A stretch of 64,000 bases of DNA from CAWBJP01 sp963789165 (GCA_963789165.1 CAWBJP010000003.1:372001-436000), one strand, 5' to 3'. Numbered from the stretch's first letter, positions 45,564-54,802 are shown. Translations and numbers: made by a program. The notes: generated by a model from the letters alone, not told the origin.

Positions 45564-46334
45564 ATGGTGGCCGTCCGCCTGGTGGAGCTGTTCTTCCTCG
45601 CCGCCTGGGTGCTCGGGTTCTGGCTGGTGTGGACACGCACCCGCCACACCCTGCTGCTCGGCGTCTACCTGGGGTGCACGCTGTCGTGGACGCATGACTG
45701 GGTGCTGGCCAGCCCCGAGATCTGGCGGATGGACTTCCACCCCGACACGATCTGGATCGCCAGCTGGGGGTCCAGGAACGAAGGCCTGTGGGCGCCGCTC
45801 TCCTACGGTGCCTTCTTCGGGATCGGCGCCTTCGTGTGGCTCAAGTACCTCGAGGCCCCGCTGCGCCGCAAGCTCGGGGCCTGGCGTTACCTGGTCATCT
45901 TCCCGGCCGTCTTCGCCGGCAACGTGATCGTGGAAGGCGCCATCATCGAGTGGGCCGACACCAACCGCTACCACCAGGCCGGGAGCTGGCTGCTGTTCAA
46001 CATCCCCTGGCTGCACCTCGTCACCACTGGCGTGATGCTGGGCGGCATCATCTTCTTCACCGTGGAGGCCATGAGGCTCCTCGAGCACTTCGGCTGGCAC
46101 GAAATGGAGCGGGCGCCGGCGGCCTCCCGCCGCCAGGAGCGCGTGCTCGTCTCGCCCTCCGGGGCGGAGGCCCAGTCCATCCCGGCTCCGACGTCGGTCA
46201 CTGGAGAGCAGCCGGTGCCCCGCCGCATCCGCACCGCCATCTTCGTCGTCGGCCTGGCTCTCCCCCACGCCGCCTTCACCGCCGCCACCATGGTCGGCCT
46301 CTACCTCTACGACTGGATCGGCGTCCCGTCCTAG
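45564..46334 (+). CDS. Multipass membrane protein, unknown function (HDW family, copy 2)
   Basis: A 256-residue membrane protein with about six or seven hydrophobic segments. It shares with the protein at 11962-12672 the early WTHDWVL motif, the following aromatic-rich outer stretch and the charged loop before the fourth helix (KYLEAPLRRKLGAWRYLVIFPAVF against KKWMDQKFGRWQYPLLWLGGAV). It differs by a cytoplasmic, Arg/Ala-rich insertion near residues 185-215. It starts 27 bases after the binding lipoprotein, so it probably belongs to the same regulated unit. I do not recognise the family; a role in handling a hydrophobic substrate in the membrane is a guess from context. Confidence 0.75.
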   Translation: MVAVRLVELFFLAAWVLGFWLVWTRTRHTLLLGVYLGCTLSWTHDWVLASPEIWRMDFHPDTIWIASWGSRNEGLWAPLSYGAFFGIGAFVWLKYLEAPLRRKLGAWRYLVIFPAVFAGNVIVEGAIIEWADTNRYHQAGSWLLFNIPWLHLVTTGVMLGGIIFFTVEAMRLLEHFGWHEMERAPAASRRQERVLVSPSGAEAQSIPAPTSVTGEQPVPRRIRTAIFVVGLALPHAAFTAATMVGLYLYDWIGVPS

Positions 46335-46574
46335 CTCTGCCGTGCCCCAAGCCTTCCGCTCTGAATCCGGCCTTCTGAGCGGGTCGCCGGGGTGGATGCG
46401 ATCGAGGCCCTGCCAGGGCACCAAACGCAACCACCTTTCGCGTGGCGCTCGGAAATGCCGTACTGGGCGGGGGCTGCAGCCGCCCGTCGGAGACTGGCCA
46501 GCCCTGGACCGAGTGCGTCGCTCCCGGCATCTAGTAGCGGGTGGCGCCGGTTACTTCCGAGGCATCATGGCGCC

Positions 46575-47109
46575 GTGAGGCCGATTCTGATCGGGCCGGT
46601 CGCGGCCGGCAAGAGCACCCTGCTGCCCCTTGTGGCGCAGCGTCTCGGCCTCGCCACAGTTGACCTGGACGCGGTGGCGCAGCACTACTACGCCGAGGTG
46701 AGGGATGGGCGGGAAGGCTCCCCGGGGACCCGGTTGGTGGGAACCGGGTCATGTTCACGCCGTGCGTCGCGTCCTGGCTGAGCATCTGGATCATGTGGTC
46801 GCCCTCGGCGCCGGCCACACCGTCTACCAGGACGCCGGGCTCTTTTCGGCTGTCGCCGCCCTCCTCGCAGCGGAGTTCCCAATCCTCGTTCTGCCATCAA
46901 GGGATCCGGCCAAGTCCGTCGAGGTCTTACGCTCCCGGTCCCTAACCATCCATGGTCACGCCTGGATCAGGGACGGGACCGACCACATCGACGCTTGGGT
47001 TCGAAGTGACCAGAACCGTGCCTTGGCGCGCCACACCGTGCACACCGAGGATCGTTCGCCCGACGAGGTGGCTGACGAGATCACGGCGGTATACCGCAGT
47101 CTCGGTTGA
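46575..47109 (+). pseudogene. Shikimate-kinase-like P-loop protein, frame broken near 46700
   Basis: A small nucleoside-triphosphate-binding protein of about 177 residues. GTG at 46575 opens with PILIGPVAAGKSTLLPLVAQ, a complete Walker A motif, then VDLDAVAQHYYAEV as in shikimate or gluconate kinases. Near 46700 the frame slips; the second half continues in another frame from HVHAVRRVLAEHLDHVVALG to the stop at 47109, including LPSRDPAKSVEVLRSR, which resembles the family's lid region. It could be a real pseudogene or an indel error. The substrate is unknown. It begins a block of genes with no link to lipid catabolism. Confidence 0.6.
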
Positions 47110-47179
47110 TCAGGTGCACAGGCTTCATCACGGGATCGGCATGCGCTCAACGCTACCGGCGTGCCTACGCTCGCCCGTG

Positions 47180-47998
47180 ATGCCGAACGCGCTGGTGAAC
47201 GGGACCGAGCTGTTCCACGAGGTCGACGGTGAGGGCGCGCCGTGTCTCGTCCTGCACGGCGGACTCGGGGTCGACCACACGATGTACCGGCGCACACTCA
47301 GCCCCCTCGCGCCGCCGATGCAGCTCGTCTACCTCGACCATCGGTGCAACGGCCGCTCGGGTCGGCCATCGCTCACCACGCTGACGATGGAACAGCTCAC
47401 CGACGACGCTGTCGGGCTCGCTGATCACCTCGGTCTCGACCGCTTCCACGTGCTCGGCCACTCCTACGGCGGGTTTGTCGCCCAGGAGCTCGCCATCAGG
47501 CACCCGGACCGCGTCGCCGCTCTCCTGCTCGTCGCCACGACACCCGGTCAGCTCGGGACTGACGAATCGCCCGACGACACCGAGCAGGGTCCGCCACCGC
47601 CGTCCGAGGTCATCGAGCTGATGAGCGCCGAGCTGGCAACGGACGACGACCTCGCGACGACCATGGACCGGATGCTCCCGTACTACCTCCACCAGCGGCA
47701 CATCGACGAGGTTCGCCCGCTCATGGCGGACACGGTGTGGAGCGCGGACGCGATGATGCGCGGCTTCGAGGTGCTCGCGACGTGGAGCAGCGTCGACCGG
47801 CTCGAGAACATCTCGTGTCCGACGCTCGTCATCGCGGGCCGGCACGACGTCTTCACGTCGTTCCCCCAGGCGCACCGCATCGGCCGGCGCATCCGCGGGG
47901 CGACGGTCGAGGTGCTCGAGCACAGCGGCCACTTCCCGTGGCTCGACGAGCCCGACGTGTTCTTTCCAGTGGTTCTCGACTGGCTGGCGCGGATCTGA
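47180..47998 (+). CDS. Alpha/beta hydrolase
   Basis: A 272-residue alpha/beta-hydrolase. The oxyanion segment VLHGGLGVDHTMY, the nucleophile elbow GHSYGG and the late catalytic HSGHFPW are all in place, with an acidic residue expected at AGRHDVF. ATG at 47180 is chosen because it gives the usual start; the open frame back to 46952 overlaps the kinase-like gene. It resembles proline iminopeptidase or esterase-type members, but the substrate cannot be set. The short gap to the next gene (11 bases) suggests co-transcription with the molybdopterin oxidoreductase. Confidence 0.9.
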   Translation: MPNALVNGTELFHEVDGEGAPCLVLHGGLGVDHTMYRRTLSPLAPPMQLVYLDHRCNGRSGRPSLTTLTMEQLTDDAVGLADHLGLDRFHVLGHSYGGFVAQELAIRHPDRVAALLLVATTPGQLGTDESPDDTEQGPPPPSEVIELMSAELATDDDLATTMDRMLPYYLHQRHIDEVRPLMADTVWSADAMMRGFEVLATWSSVDRLENISCPTLVIAGRHDVFTSFPQAHRIGRRIRGATVEVLEHSGHFPWLDEPDVFFPVVLDWLARI

Positions 47999-48009
47999 AG
48001 AGCGCGAGA

Positions 48010-49140
48010 ATGACGAGCATGGACGCCGGCCTCAGCGGGGTGAGCAGACCGAGTCGTGTCGCCGAGTCCTCCGAGGGCATCACGCAGGAAGAACTGGCTC
48101 TGGCGGCTCGCAATCACGGTCTGCCCTTGGAGGCCCTGCGCTACGACGTCACCCCGCCCGGACTGCACTATGTGCTCATTCACTTCGACATCCCCGCCGC
48201 GGAGGCCGACGAGTGGCGGCTCACCATCGGCGGCAAGGTGCGTCGGCCGTTGACCTTGGATCTCAACTCGCTCCGATCGCTTCCCGCGTCCACGGTTCGA
48301 GTCACGTTGGAGTGCGCGGGGAACGGGCGCGCCTTGCTCACGCCACGCCCCGTGAGCCAGCCCTGGCTGATCGAAGCGGTCGGCACAGCCGAGTGGACTG
48401 GCACACCTCTTCGGAGCCTGCTCGCGGAGGCCGGGATAGAGCCTGATGCCGTTGACGCCGTGTTCACCGGGGCCGACCACGGCGTGGAGCGAGGTGTCGA
48501 GCAGGACTACCAATGGAGCCTCCCGGTCGGTGTGGCTGCCGGGACGGATCCCGAGGTTCTTGTCGCCTACGCGATGAACGGTGCGCCCCTACCACCACAA
48601 CATGGCTATCCGCTCCGACTGGTCGTGCCGGGCTGGTACGGGATGGCCCACGTGAAGTGGCTGCGTGACATCACGCTCACAAGCACCCAGTTCGATGGCT
48701 ACCAGCAGGCAGTCGCGTATCGCTTCCGCCAGCACGCCGACGAGATCGGCGAGCCCGTCGACCGGATTGCACCGCGCGCCCTGCTGATCCCGCCCGGCTT
48801 CCCGGACTTCATGTCGCGCACCCGGGTCGTCCGTCCGGGCCCGGTCCGACTCGCGGGACGTGCCTGGTCAGGGCGCGCTCCGGTGACCGCGGTTGACGTG
48901 ACCGACGATGGCGGCCGCAGTTGGCGCCCGGCCGAGCTCGAACCGTCGAGTTCCCACCCGTGGGCGTGGCGGCGGTGGGACGCGACATGGACCGCGACAC
49001 CCGGCAACCACGTCCTCGGTGCGCGGGCCACCGATGCCGGAGGCAACACCCAACCGCTCGACCAACCCTGGAATCGCGGAGGGTTCGCCAACAACCTGGT
49101 GCAACAGGTAATTGTCGTCTGCCTCGACGAAGACTCCTGA
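48010..49140 (+). CDS. Sulfite oxidase-like molybdopterin oxidoreductase
   Basis: A 376-residue protein with the oxidoreductase molybdopterin-binding domain: VRVTLECAGNGRALL carries the Cys that ligates molybdenum, and HGYPLRLVVPGWYGMAHVKWL is the family's next landmark. The C-terminal immunoglobulin-like dimerisation domain follows (VRLAGRAWSGRAPVTAVDVTDDGGRSW). No Tat signal or heme domain is visible, so a cytosolic enzyme is likely. ATG at 48010 is used; the frame extends upstream only over the hydrolase gene. It would oxidise sulfite or reduce a sulfoxide-type group; the exact reaction is unknown. No molybdenum cofactor genes are nearby. Confidence 0.9.
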   Translation: MTSMDAGLSGVSRPSRVAESSEGITQEELALAARNHGLPLEALRYDVTPPGLHYVLIHFDIPAAEADEWRLTIGGKVRRPLTLDLNSLRSLPASTVRVTLECAGNGRALLTPRPVSQPWLIEAVGTAEWTGTPLRSLLAEAGIEPDAVDAVFTGADHGVERGVEQDYQWSLPVGVAAGTDPEVLVAYAMNGAPLPPQHGYPLRLVVPGWYGMAHVKWLRDITLTSTQFDGYQQAVAYRFRQHADEIGEPVDRIAPRALLIPPGFPDFMSRTRVVRPGPVRLAGRAWSGRAPVTAVDVTDDGGRSWRPAELEPSSSHPWAWRRWDATWTATPGNHVLGARATDAGGNTQPLDQPWNRGGFANNLVQQVIVVCLDEDS

Positions 49141-49146
49141 CCCTCC

Positions 49147-49470
49147 ATGAAGACCCAGGCTTCGCTGGTGATAGGGCTCGCCGTGACCCGCTACCGTGGC
49201 GCTGTGAGCAGCCCGCGAGTGCCCGGTGGGGTGGTGCACAAGCTTCCAGGGGACCTGCGCGAGGCGCTGATTGCCAACCCCACGGCACTCGATGCCTGGA
49301 AGGACATCTCGCCTCTGGCCCGCAACGAGTTCATCTGCTGGGTCGAAGATGCAAAGCAGGAGATGACCCGGGAACGCCGCATTCGCCGGACCGAGGAGGA
49401 GCTCGAGGAAGGCCAGCGTCGTCCATGCTGCTGGCCAGGGTGCAAGCACCGCGAGCGCACCGGCAGATAG
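49147..49470 (+). CDS. YdeI/OmpD-associated-type small protein
   Basis: Up to 107 residues. The conserved core LPGDLREALIANPTALDAW, then LARNEFICWVEDAKQEMTRERRIRR, matches the YdeI/OmpD-associated family, also called bacteriocin-protection. GTG at 49204 would give a shorter protein that begins near the conserved core and is a reasonable alternative to ATG at 49147; neither has a strong ribosome site. The C-terminus has a Cys-x4-Cys pair (CCWPGCKH). It lies six bases after the molybdopterin gene. No biochemical role is established for such single-domain proteins. Confidence 0.72.
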   Translation: MKTQASLVIGLAVTRYRGAVSSPRVPGGVVHKLPGDLREALIANPTALDAWKDISPLARNEFICWVEDAKQEMTRERRIRRTEEELEEGQRRPCCWPGCKHRERTGR

Positions 49471-49522
49471 CAGTCGGCTGGGTGCCCCCTATCGCAGGGA
49501 CAGAGGCATCTCCTTCTCCTGG

Positions 49523-50014
49523 TTAGGTCACCTCCCGCAGGGTGCCCTTCTCGACCTCGTACACGAAGCCCCTGACCGAGTCTTTTTGGGGGATGAAGGG
49601 GCTGGCTTGGATGCGCTGGATCGACTGGCGCACGTCCTCATCGGCGTCGGGAAAGGCCTCCAGGGCGAAGGGCGGCCGGATCCCGGTGTCCGCCCGAATC
49701 TGCTCCTTCACGTCGTCGTCGTTGAACGTGAGCATGCCGCAATCGCTGTGATGGATGAGGATGATCTCCCGGGTGCCGAGCAGGCGCTGGGAGATCGTGA
49801 GGGAGCGGATCACATCGTCGCTCACGACGCCCCCCGCGTTGCGGATGACGTGGGCATCGCCCTCCTGCAGGCCGAGGAGGCCGTAGGGGTTGAGACGGGC
49901 GTCCATGCAGGCCACAACGGCCACGTGCTTCCCCGGGGGCATGGGCAGCCCCCCTTTGTCGAACCCTTCGGCGTAGCGCTGGGCGTTCTCGAGCAATCCG
50001 TCAGTGACGCTCAT
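49523..50014 (-). CDS. Beta-class carbonic anhydrase
   Basis: A 163-residue zinc enzyme that interconverts CO2 and bicarbonate. The ligand motifs CMDARLNP (Cys-x-Asp-x-Arg) and HHSDCGM (His-x2-Cys) are complete, and VIRNAGG precedes them in family order. It matches the short, actinobacterial Rv1284-like subgroup in length. ATG at 50014 is chosen for its GAAGGGAG site; the longer frame to 50080 is unlikely. It is transcribed against its neighbours and so forms a single-gene unit with about 220 bases upstream before the next divergent gene. Confidence 0.93.
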   Translation of the reverse strand: MSVTDGLLENAQRYAEGFDKGGLPMPPGKHVAVVACMDARLNPYGLLGLQEGDAHVIRNAGGVVSDDVIRSLTISQRLLGTREIILIHHSDCGMLTFNDDDVKEQIRADTGIRPPFALEAFPDADEDVRQSIQRIQASPFIPQKDSVRGFVYEVEKGTLREVT

Positions 50015-50233
50015 GGCGAACTCCCTTCTCGGGTGCCAATCGGTGACTCGCACGTTAGGACGGCCACCTTCCGGTCGCAACGCCCCGTCAGGACACTGGG
50101 CCTGCCCCCGAACGCCGGTATGGAAGCGTCCGCTGGGCCATCAAGATGCGGATGTCTATTGACGGGTGCTCCGCTTCACTGCCAGGGGCTCGGGGTGCCA
50201 TGCTGGGCGCGGGCGGCGGCTGGGGGAGGCACC

Positions 50234-51421
50234 ATGGGAGCCAGGACTTCAGGCCTCGGTAGCTGGGCGGTCGCGCTGGTGGCGGCTGCGTGTCTGGGGA
50301 CGACGGCCGCGGATGCGATCGAAAAGGACCCGAGGTGTGGAGCCGGCCCTTACGCGGGCGGCAGCGAGGAGTACGTGCCGGAGGGAAGCGCGAGTTCGAC
50401 CGACCCAGCCATCATCCGCATGGGTGGGCACGTCATCGACATGGTCCTGACGGACGACTTCGTCTACGTCCTCCACTATGTGACGAAGGCCTTCGCTCCC
50501 GGAAGCTATCGAACCGAGAACGCTGCCGTCAGCCGAGTCGACCGCCGGTCTCAGGAGGTCCTGCGTGGAGGCCTCTTGCCGGTCACCCTCGATCTGGCGC
50601 ACGCCGGTGGATGGCTGTGGGTGTACGTCGTCGATTACGACGAGGCCGGCAGCCACTGTGCCGTGCTCTACCGGATCGATCCCCAGACGATGCGTGTGGT
50701 CGACGAGGTGCGCCTCCCTGAGCCGCCGCCACTGCGAACGGGCGATGTGGCGGCGGCGACGGTCGACGAGCCGACCCCCTACGACAGCTCGGCGATGGGG
50801 GAGGGACCCGACGGCCGCCACCTGTGGGTCACCTTGGGACGACACCTTCACCGCCTCGATGCCCGCAAAGGCCGGATCGTGGAAACCGAGGTGTCGAACG
50901 AGATGATCGATGCCGTCGCGGTCGATCCCAAGGGGCGGCATTTCTACTCGTTCTCCTACGACGACTACCGGGTCACCAAGCGGCACATCAATCACGGAAC
51001 GGTCCTTCGCCGGTCGGCCATCCTCTCAGGGCGCGCCTTTCAGTTGACAGCATCGAGGCAAGGCGTCTGGGTGGGCGACGTGGGAGACGACGAGCTGCCC
51101 GAGCTCCGCCTCATCGACGGCGACGACCTCGAATCTCGGGGCCGCGCCGGAATACCCGGCAGGGAGTACCACTCCGCCGCGGTCAGCGGCGAAACGCTGT
51201 GGTTCTCAGGTTTCGAGCCACCCGATGGAAGTGGCAGGACGACCGGCCGGCTCTACTGCGCCGACGCCGCTACCGGAGCGCTCCGTACGGAGGAACCGCA
51301 GGGGCCCGGTGGAGGCGCCATCGTCGCCGACGACGAGGCGGTCTACCTGAACTCCCACGATCAGCTACCAGACGAAGAGGGCATCATCGTTCTCCATCCC
51401 GCGCCCGTCTGCTTGGAATGA
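50234..51421 (+). CDS. Secreted beta-propeller-like protein, unknown function
   Basis: A 395-residue protein with a signal sequence (residues 1-27, AVALVAAACLGTTAADA). GGGGGAGGCACC precedes ATG at 50234. The mature part shows repeated strands of the WVYVVDYDEAG, HLWVTLGRHLHRLDARKGRIV and GVWVGDVGDDELPELRLID kind, as in YVTN-like or quinoprotein-like propellers. No cofactor or catalytic motif is evident. Two Cys near the mature N-terminus and one near the C-terminus might form a disulfide. It stands alone on its strand, flanked by the divergent carbonic anhydrase and a reductase. The function is unknown. Confidence 0.75.
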   Translation: MGARTSGLGSWAVALVAAACLGTTAADAIEKDPRCGAGPYAGGSEEYVPEGSASSTDPAIIRMGGHVIDMVLTDDFVYVLHYVTKAFAPGSYRTENAAVSRVDRRSQEVLRGGLLPVTLDLAHAGGWLWVYVVDYDEAGSHCAVLYRIDPQTMRVVDEVRLPEPPPLRTGDVAAATVDEPTPYDSSAMGEGPDGRHLWVTLGRHLHRLDARKGRIVETEVSNEMIDAVAVDPKGRHFYSFSYDDYRVTKRHINHGTVLRRSAILSGRAFQLTASRQGVWVGDVGDDELPELRLIDGDDLESRGRAGIPGREYHSAAVSGETLWFSGFEPPDGSGRTTGRLYCADAATGALRTEEPQGPGGGAIVADDEAVYLNSHDQLPDEEGIIVLHPAPVCLE

Positions 51422-51519
51422 TCGCCGGGCGATGCCGGCGGTCGGGCCGATGAGTTTCGGCATGCGGCGGCGTCTGAACCGGGCAGGGCGGTTACGCATC
51501 CCCCAGAGGTGACGCAACG

Positions 51520-52137
51520 ATGAAGTTGATCCTGATGGAGTTCCTTTCGCTCGACGGTGTGGCGCAGGGTCCTGGGTCCCCGGACGAGGACACCAGCGAC
51601 GGGTTTACGCAGGGAGGCTGGCTCGTGCCGCACATGGACGAAGAGTTCGTGCGGCTGGTCGTGACCTGGCTTGATGAGGTGGACGCGTTCCTGTTCGGCC
51701 GTCGTACCTACGAGAACTTTTCGAGAGACTGGCCGAAGGTCACCGATCCGGACGATCCGTTCGCTGGCAAGCTGAACGGCCTACCAAAGTACGTGGCCTC
51801 CAACACGCTGGCGAAGGCTGACTGGGCGCCGACCACAATCTTGTCTGGGGACGTCCCAGCCCAGGTCGCGGAGTTGAAGCGGCAGCCCGGCCGTGAGCTA
51901 CAGATCCACGGCAGCGCCCGGCTGGCCCAGTCCCTGCTGGCCGCGGGGTTGATCGACGAGTTGCGGCTGGCGATCGCCCCGGTGGTGGTGGGCAATGGCC
52001 GGCGACTGTTCCCGGAGGGCGGCGCCCCGGCCGGGCTGCGACTGCTACGCAACGAGACCACACCCGGCGGAATCGCGGTCCACGTCTACGAGTCGACAGG
52101 CCTTCCCGAGTATGGAACCTACGGGGCCAGCGCGTAA
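51520..52137 (+). CDS. Dihydrofolate reductase family protein (RibD C-terminal-like)
   Basis: A 205-residue protein of the RibD_C/DHFR-like family: MKLILMEFLSLDGVAQGPGS at the N-terminus, FLFGRRTYENF in the middle, and LQIHGSARLAQSLLAAGLIDELRL followed by PVVVGNGRRLF. These are the family's NADPH and substrate blocks. CCCAGAGGTG precedes ATG at 51520. Many such small paralogues are common in actinobacteria, and their substrates are mostly unknown; it is not a housekeeping DHFR. It is separate from riboflavin genes. An NADPH-dependent reductase role is inferred from family. Confidence 0.88.
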   Translation: MKLILMEFLSLDGVAQGPGSPDEDTSDGFTQGGWLVPHMDEEFVRLVVTWLDEVDAFLFGRRTYENFSRDWPKVTDPDDPFAGKLNGLPKYVASNTLAKADWAPTTILSGDVPAQVAELKRQPGRELQIHGSARLAQSLLAAGLIDELRLAIAPVVVGNGRRLFPEGGAPAGLRLLRNETTPGGIAVHVYESTGLPEYGTYGASA

Positions 52138-52185
52138 ACAAACCACACCGCCACCCTGACAGGAACGGCGGCGACAACGGTCCCG

Positions 52186-52494
52186 TCAGTCGAAGTCGTC
52201 GAACACCAGCAGTTGGCAGGCGCGCCGATGCCAGAGCGTGCCGTGAAATGGCAATCCTCCCGGGGTCGAAGTCGCCGTCCCCGCGTCGGCAGGGTCGTGG
52301 AAGTTCGGCTCGATCTCCTCCCGCCAAATACGCTCGCGTTCGCCATCCGGGATCCAGCGCAACCTCGCCCGCCCGGCGTGCACGCCGACGCGAACCGCGG
52401 GATCGGCTAGGAGCCGCGCAATCGCAGTGCGGCGAAGACCCTTGTTGACGAGATACCACTGATTACCGAAGTCATCGACAAGCGAGTCGCCCAT
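52186..52494 (-). CDS. Small hypothetical protein (102 aa)
   Basis: Starts with ATG at 52494 and has a plausible soluble composition (DDFGNQWYLVNKGLRRTAIA, then WIPDGERERIWREEIEPNFH). No domain, signal or membrane segment is recognised. It converges with the DHFR-family gene with 48 bases between the stops. Aromatic and charged residues are evenly spread, which argues for a real globular protein, but I cannot assign a role. Confidence 0.55.
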   Translation of the reverse strand: MGDSLVDDFGNQWYLVNKGLRRTAIARLLADPAVRVGVHAGRARLRWIPDGERERIWREEIEPNFHDPADAGTATSTPGGLPFHGTLWHRRACQLLVFDDFD

Positions 52495-52623
52495 GATGCG
52501 GTTGGGGCTACGTCTCGACCGTGGCACCCGACGATGATGACATTCCCGGTCGCCGAACCCGAAGGGTGCTCATGATCTCACGATGAGTGGTTGAACTGAC
52601 ATCGGCTCGGGTACACCCCCGAT

Positions 52624-52836
52624 ATGCCAACCGAGCTCCAGGATCTGCTCGCCGACCTTGAACTCTCCATAGTCGACACCGTGGAGCGCATCAACGAAGC
52701 CGAGCTCAACCTCTTGTATGTGGCCGTGCTCGATCTGGAACAGCGCATCGAGACCCTCCACGACGCCCTTGCACTGGTGGCCGATCGCATCGCGGTCGAT
52801 GGCCCTACCTCCCGCTCGCGCACGCCTCTGACATAG
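52624..52836 (+). CDS. Small acidic coiled-coil protein (70 aa), tentative
   Basis: A short protein from ATG at 52624. It is dominated by heptad-like leucine spacing (LQDLLADLELSIVDTVERI, then LLYVAVLDLEQRIETLHDAL), so probably a helical dimer. No family is recognised. An open frame also exists on the opposite strand over the same bases, so this call is uncertain; the regular amphipathic pattern favours the + strand. Confidence 0.4.
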   Translation: MPTELQDLLADLELSIVDTVERINEAELNLLYVAVLDLEQRIETLHDALALVADRIAVDGPTSRSRTPLT

Positions 52837-52955
52837 GGCGCGATTCACACGCAGGTGTGGCCGGGCTCGCCCCCTCTGCGAGTGCGACCGAACCTCTCCG
52901 AGCGACTAGGTGCCGCCGAGCGCATGACCGGGACCCAGCAGGCAGACTGACGCGG

Positions 52956-53798
52956 ATGAGCGCTGAACGGGTGGATATCGTCCGGCGATCCTGGAACGAA
53001 ATCGTCGGCTGGTGTGCCGCGCATGCACCCGCCACCGCCGCGGTGTTGCAGGCACCGGCCGACGAGGCGGCCCTGGCCGACGCCGAGGCGGCGACCGAGG
53101 TGGCATGGCCGGAAGAGCTGGTTGCCTGGCTGCGGATGAGCGATGGAGCCGACCGTTCGTTGGAAGGCGATGTGATCCCCTTCGGGTTCGTTCCCCTGGG
53201 GGTCGAGCACATCGTCGAGGACTGGAAGATGCTCACCGGGATCTCGGATGAGGTGGTCGGCGCCGAAGAGATGGCCAGTGGCGAGGTGCTGCCAGCCGGG
53301 ACGATCACTCCCGGCTTTCTTCGGTCTTGGGTACCGTTCGCCGCCGACTTCGGGGGCAGCTTCCTGTTTGCCGATCTGCGCTCCGGTCCCCGACACGGGT
53401 GCGTGTGTGAGTACGAGGATGGCGCCTACATTCGCGCCCCCATCTGGAACGACATCGCCCACCTGCTCGACACCATCGCGGCCGCGCTCCGCGATGGCCG
53501 GTGGGTACACCCCGGCGACGCCGACCATGACCTGGTGCCGACGGTGGAGGACAGCCGCCTGGGGTGGCGCGATGGGCCGTCGACGCAGTGGAAGAGGGCC
53601 AATCCGCCTGTGCTCTCGCCGGAGAAGCTCCGCACCCAGGCGTTTCTGCTGGCCCACAGCGGATGGCCTGATAACGACGTGGCCACTCACCTTGGACTGT
53701 CCGCCGAGCAGATGGCCGAGTTCCGAGCCGAGTGGACCCGACAGGCCGAGGAGCGGCCCCGCCCGCCCCCGGACCAGCCAGAGGCACCCGACAACTGA
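52956..53798 (+). CDS. SMI1/KNR4 family protein
   Basis: A 280-residue protein with the SMI1/KNR4 (SUKH) fold: WPEELVAWLRMSDGADRSLEGDVIPFGFVPL, then WVPFAADFGGSFLFADLRSG, and later AYIRAPIWNDIAHLLDTIAAAL. ATG at 52956 is chosen to start before the first helix of the domain. The extra C-terminal 80 residues are predicted helical with a Pro-rich tail. SUKH proteins include immunity factors of contact-dependent toxins, but many stand alone with other roles; no toxin gene is adjacent, so immunity is not supported here. Confidence 0.8.
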   Translation: MSAERVDIVRRSWNEIVGWCAAHAPATAAVLQAPADEAALADAEAATEVAWPEELVAWLRMSDGADRSLEGDVIPFGFVPLGVEHIVEDWKMLTGISDEVVGAEEMASGEVLPAGTITPGFLRSWVPFAADFGGSFLFADLRSGPRHGCVCEYEDGAYIRAPIWNDIAHLLDTIAAALRDGRWVHPGDADHDLVPTVEDSRLGWRDGPSTQWKRANPPVLSPEKLRTQAFLLAHSGWPDNDVATHLGLSAEQMAEFRAEWTRQAEERPRPPPDQPEAPDN

Positions 53799-53816
53799 TC
53801 GTGGAAGGCTGGAGCG

Positions 53817-54008
53817 GTGGCGGTTGCGGACTCGATCGTTTGCGTCGACTGCGGCGGTGTCTGCCATCGCAGTCCCTTCGAACCTCCCGAGCTCGGCTGG
53901 GAGCCGGGTGACATCGTGACCTACCGCTGCCGGGACTGCGCTGACGTCTGGTACCTCGAGGTCGACAAAGACGATCTCCTCGACGAACGGCTGGGGAATG
54001 GTTCCTAG
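53817..54008 (+). CDS. Small zinc-ribbon-like protein (63 aa)
   Basis: A tiny protein from GTG at 53817, with two Cys-x2-Cys pairs in IVCVDCGGVCH and YRCRDCADVW that can bind one zinc. The C-terminus is acidic. It lies 18 bases after the SUKH gene, so the two may be co-expressed, and it overlaps the convergent methyltransferase gene by four bases. No partner or nucleic acid target is known. Confidence 0.65.
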   Translation: MAVADSIVCVDCGGVCHRSPFEPPELGWEPGDIVTYRCRDCADVWYLEVDKDDLLDERLGNGS

Positions 54009-54802
54009 CGGAGTCGGGCGTGGAACAGCACGCGCTTGAACGTATAAAAGTAGGGCGACTGGTCGCCGATCACGTCGAGGAGCCGGCCGCGATAGCGGTC
54101 GAGGAACTGGTCGTACAACTCGGGCGACAGTCCGCCCTCGTAGCGTGTGAGCGTCGTGCCCTTCGTCCATTCGACGACGTCGGCGGTGGACGCCAGGTGG
54201 TGGCCGTAGACCTGAAGCCGGACGTGCTGGTCGCCGAAGCCGAGCTCCTCGAGCACGGTGGCGTAGACCTCGGGCGCGAGCACGGGGGTTGCCTGGTCGC
54301 CCAAGGGGTCGTCGTGCCAGGCGTGGCGGAACGGCGCCTCGTGGGCGATCTCGAAGGCCAGGGCGTGCGAGGGATGATCACCGTTGGCCGGGACCTGGAT
54401 CGCGAGCTGTCCTCCCGGGCGCAACGCATCGCGCAGTCGTTGCAGCAGGCCTGGATGGTCCGGCACCCAGTGCAGCGCCGCGTTGCTGAACACGACGTCG
54501 AACTCGGCGCGTGCGTCGAAGCCCGCGATGTCGCCGAGCTCGAAGCGAAGGCTTGCCGTCTCAAGGGGCTCTGCCTTTTCGAGCATCGCCGCCGAGCTGT
54601 CGATACCCACCGTCATGGTGGCGCCCAGGTGGGCGTGGAGGCGGGCGGTCAACGCCCCGGTACCGCAGCCGAGGTCGACGACACGCTCGACGGGCCGGCC
54701 GGCCGCCGCGGGCTCGACCAGGGCGAGTAGATCCTCGAACGGACGGGACCGCTCGGCTCCGAACATGTCGTACTGGGCCGGTTTCCACGTGTCCCGCTCC
54801 AT
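54005..54802 (-). CDS. tam: Trans-aconitate 2-methyltransferase-like protein
   Basis: A 265-residue class I SAM methyltransferase. WKPAQYDMFGAERSRPFEDLL is the N-terminal signature of the Tam family. VVDLGCGTGALTARL is motif I, VGIDSSAAML motif II, and FSNAALHWVPDH the post-I region. The C-terminal TFKRVLFHARLR also matches. In E. coli Tam methylates trans-aconitate to relieve aconitase inhibition, and the same role is likely. ATG at 54802 is used. It is transcribed alone and divergent from the TauE gene; the gap contains two hairpins. Confidence 0.88.
   Translation of the reverse strand: MERDTWKPAQYDMFGAERSRPFEDLLALVEPAAAGRPVERVVDLGCGTGALTARLHAHLGATMTVGIDSSAAMLEKAEPLETASLRFELGDIAGFDARAEFDVVFSNAALHWVPDHPGLLQRLRDALRPGGQLAIQVPANGDHPSHALAFEIAHEAPFRHAWHDDPLGDQATPVLAPEVYATVLEELGFGDQHVRLQVYGHHLASTADVVEWTKGTTLTRYEGGLSPELYDQFLDRYRGRLLDVIGDQSPYFYTFKRVLFHARLR

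Noticed and set aside
52570..52848. Reverse 92-codon frame opposite the 70-aa coiled-coil protein
   Set aside because: The + strand product has a regular amphipathic pattern and a better start context; the reverse product has none.
52956..54008. SUKH gene plus zinc-ribbon gene as a toxin-immunity pair
   Set aside because: No toxin gene, polymorphic-toxin repeat or secretion marker is adjacent.
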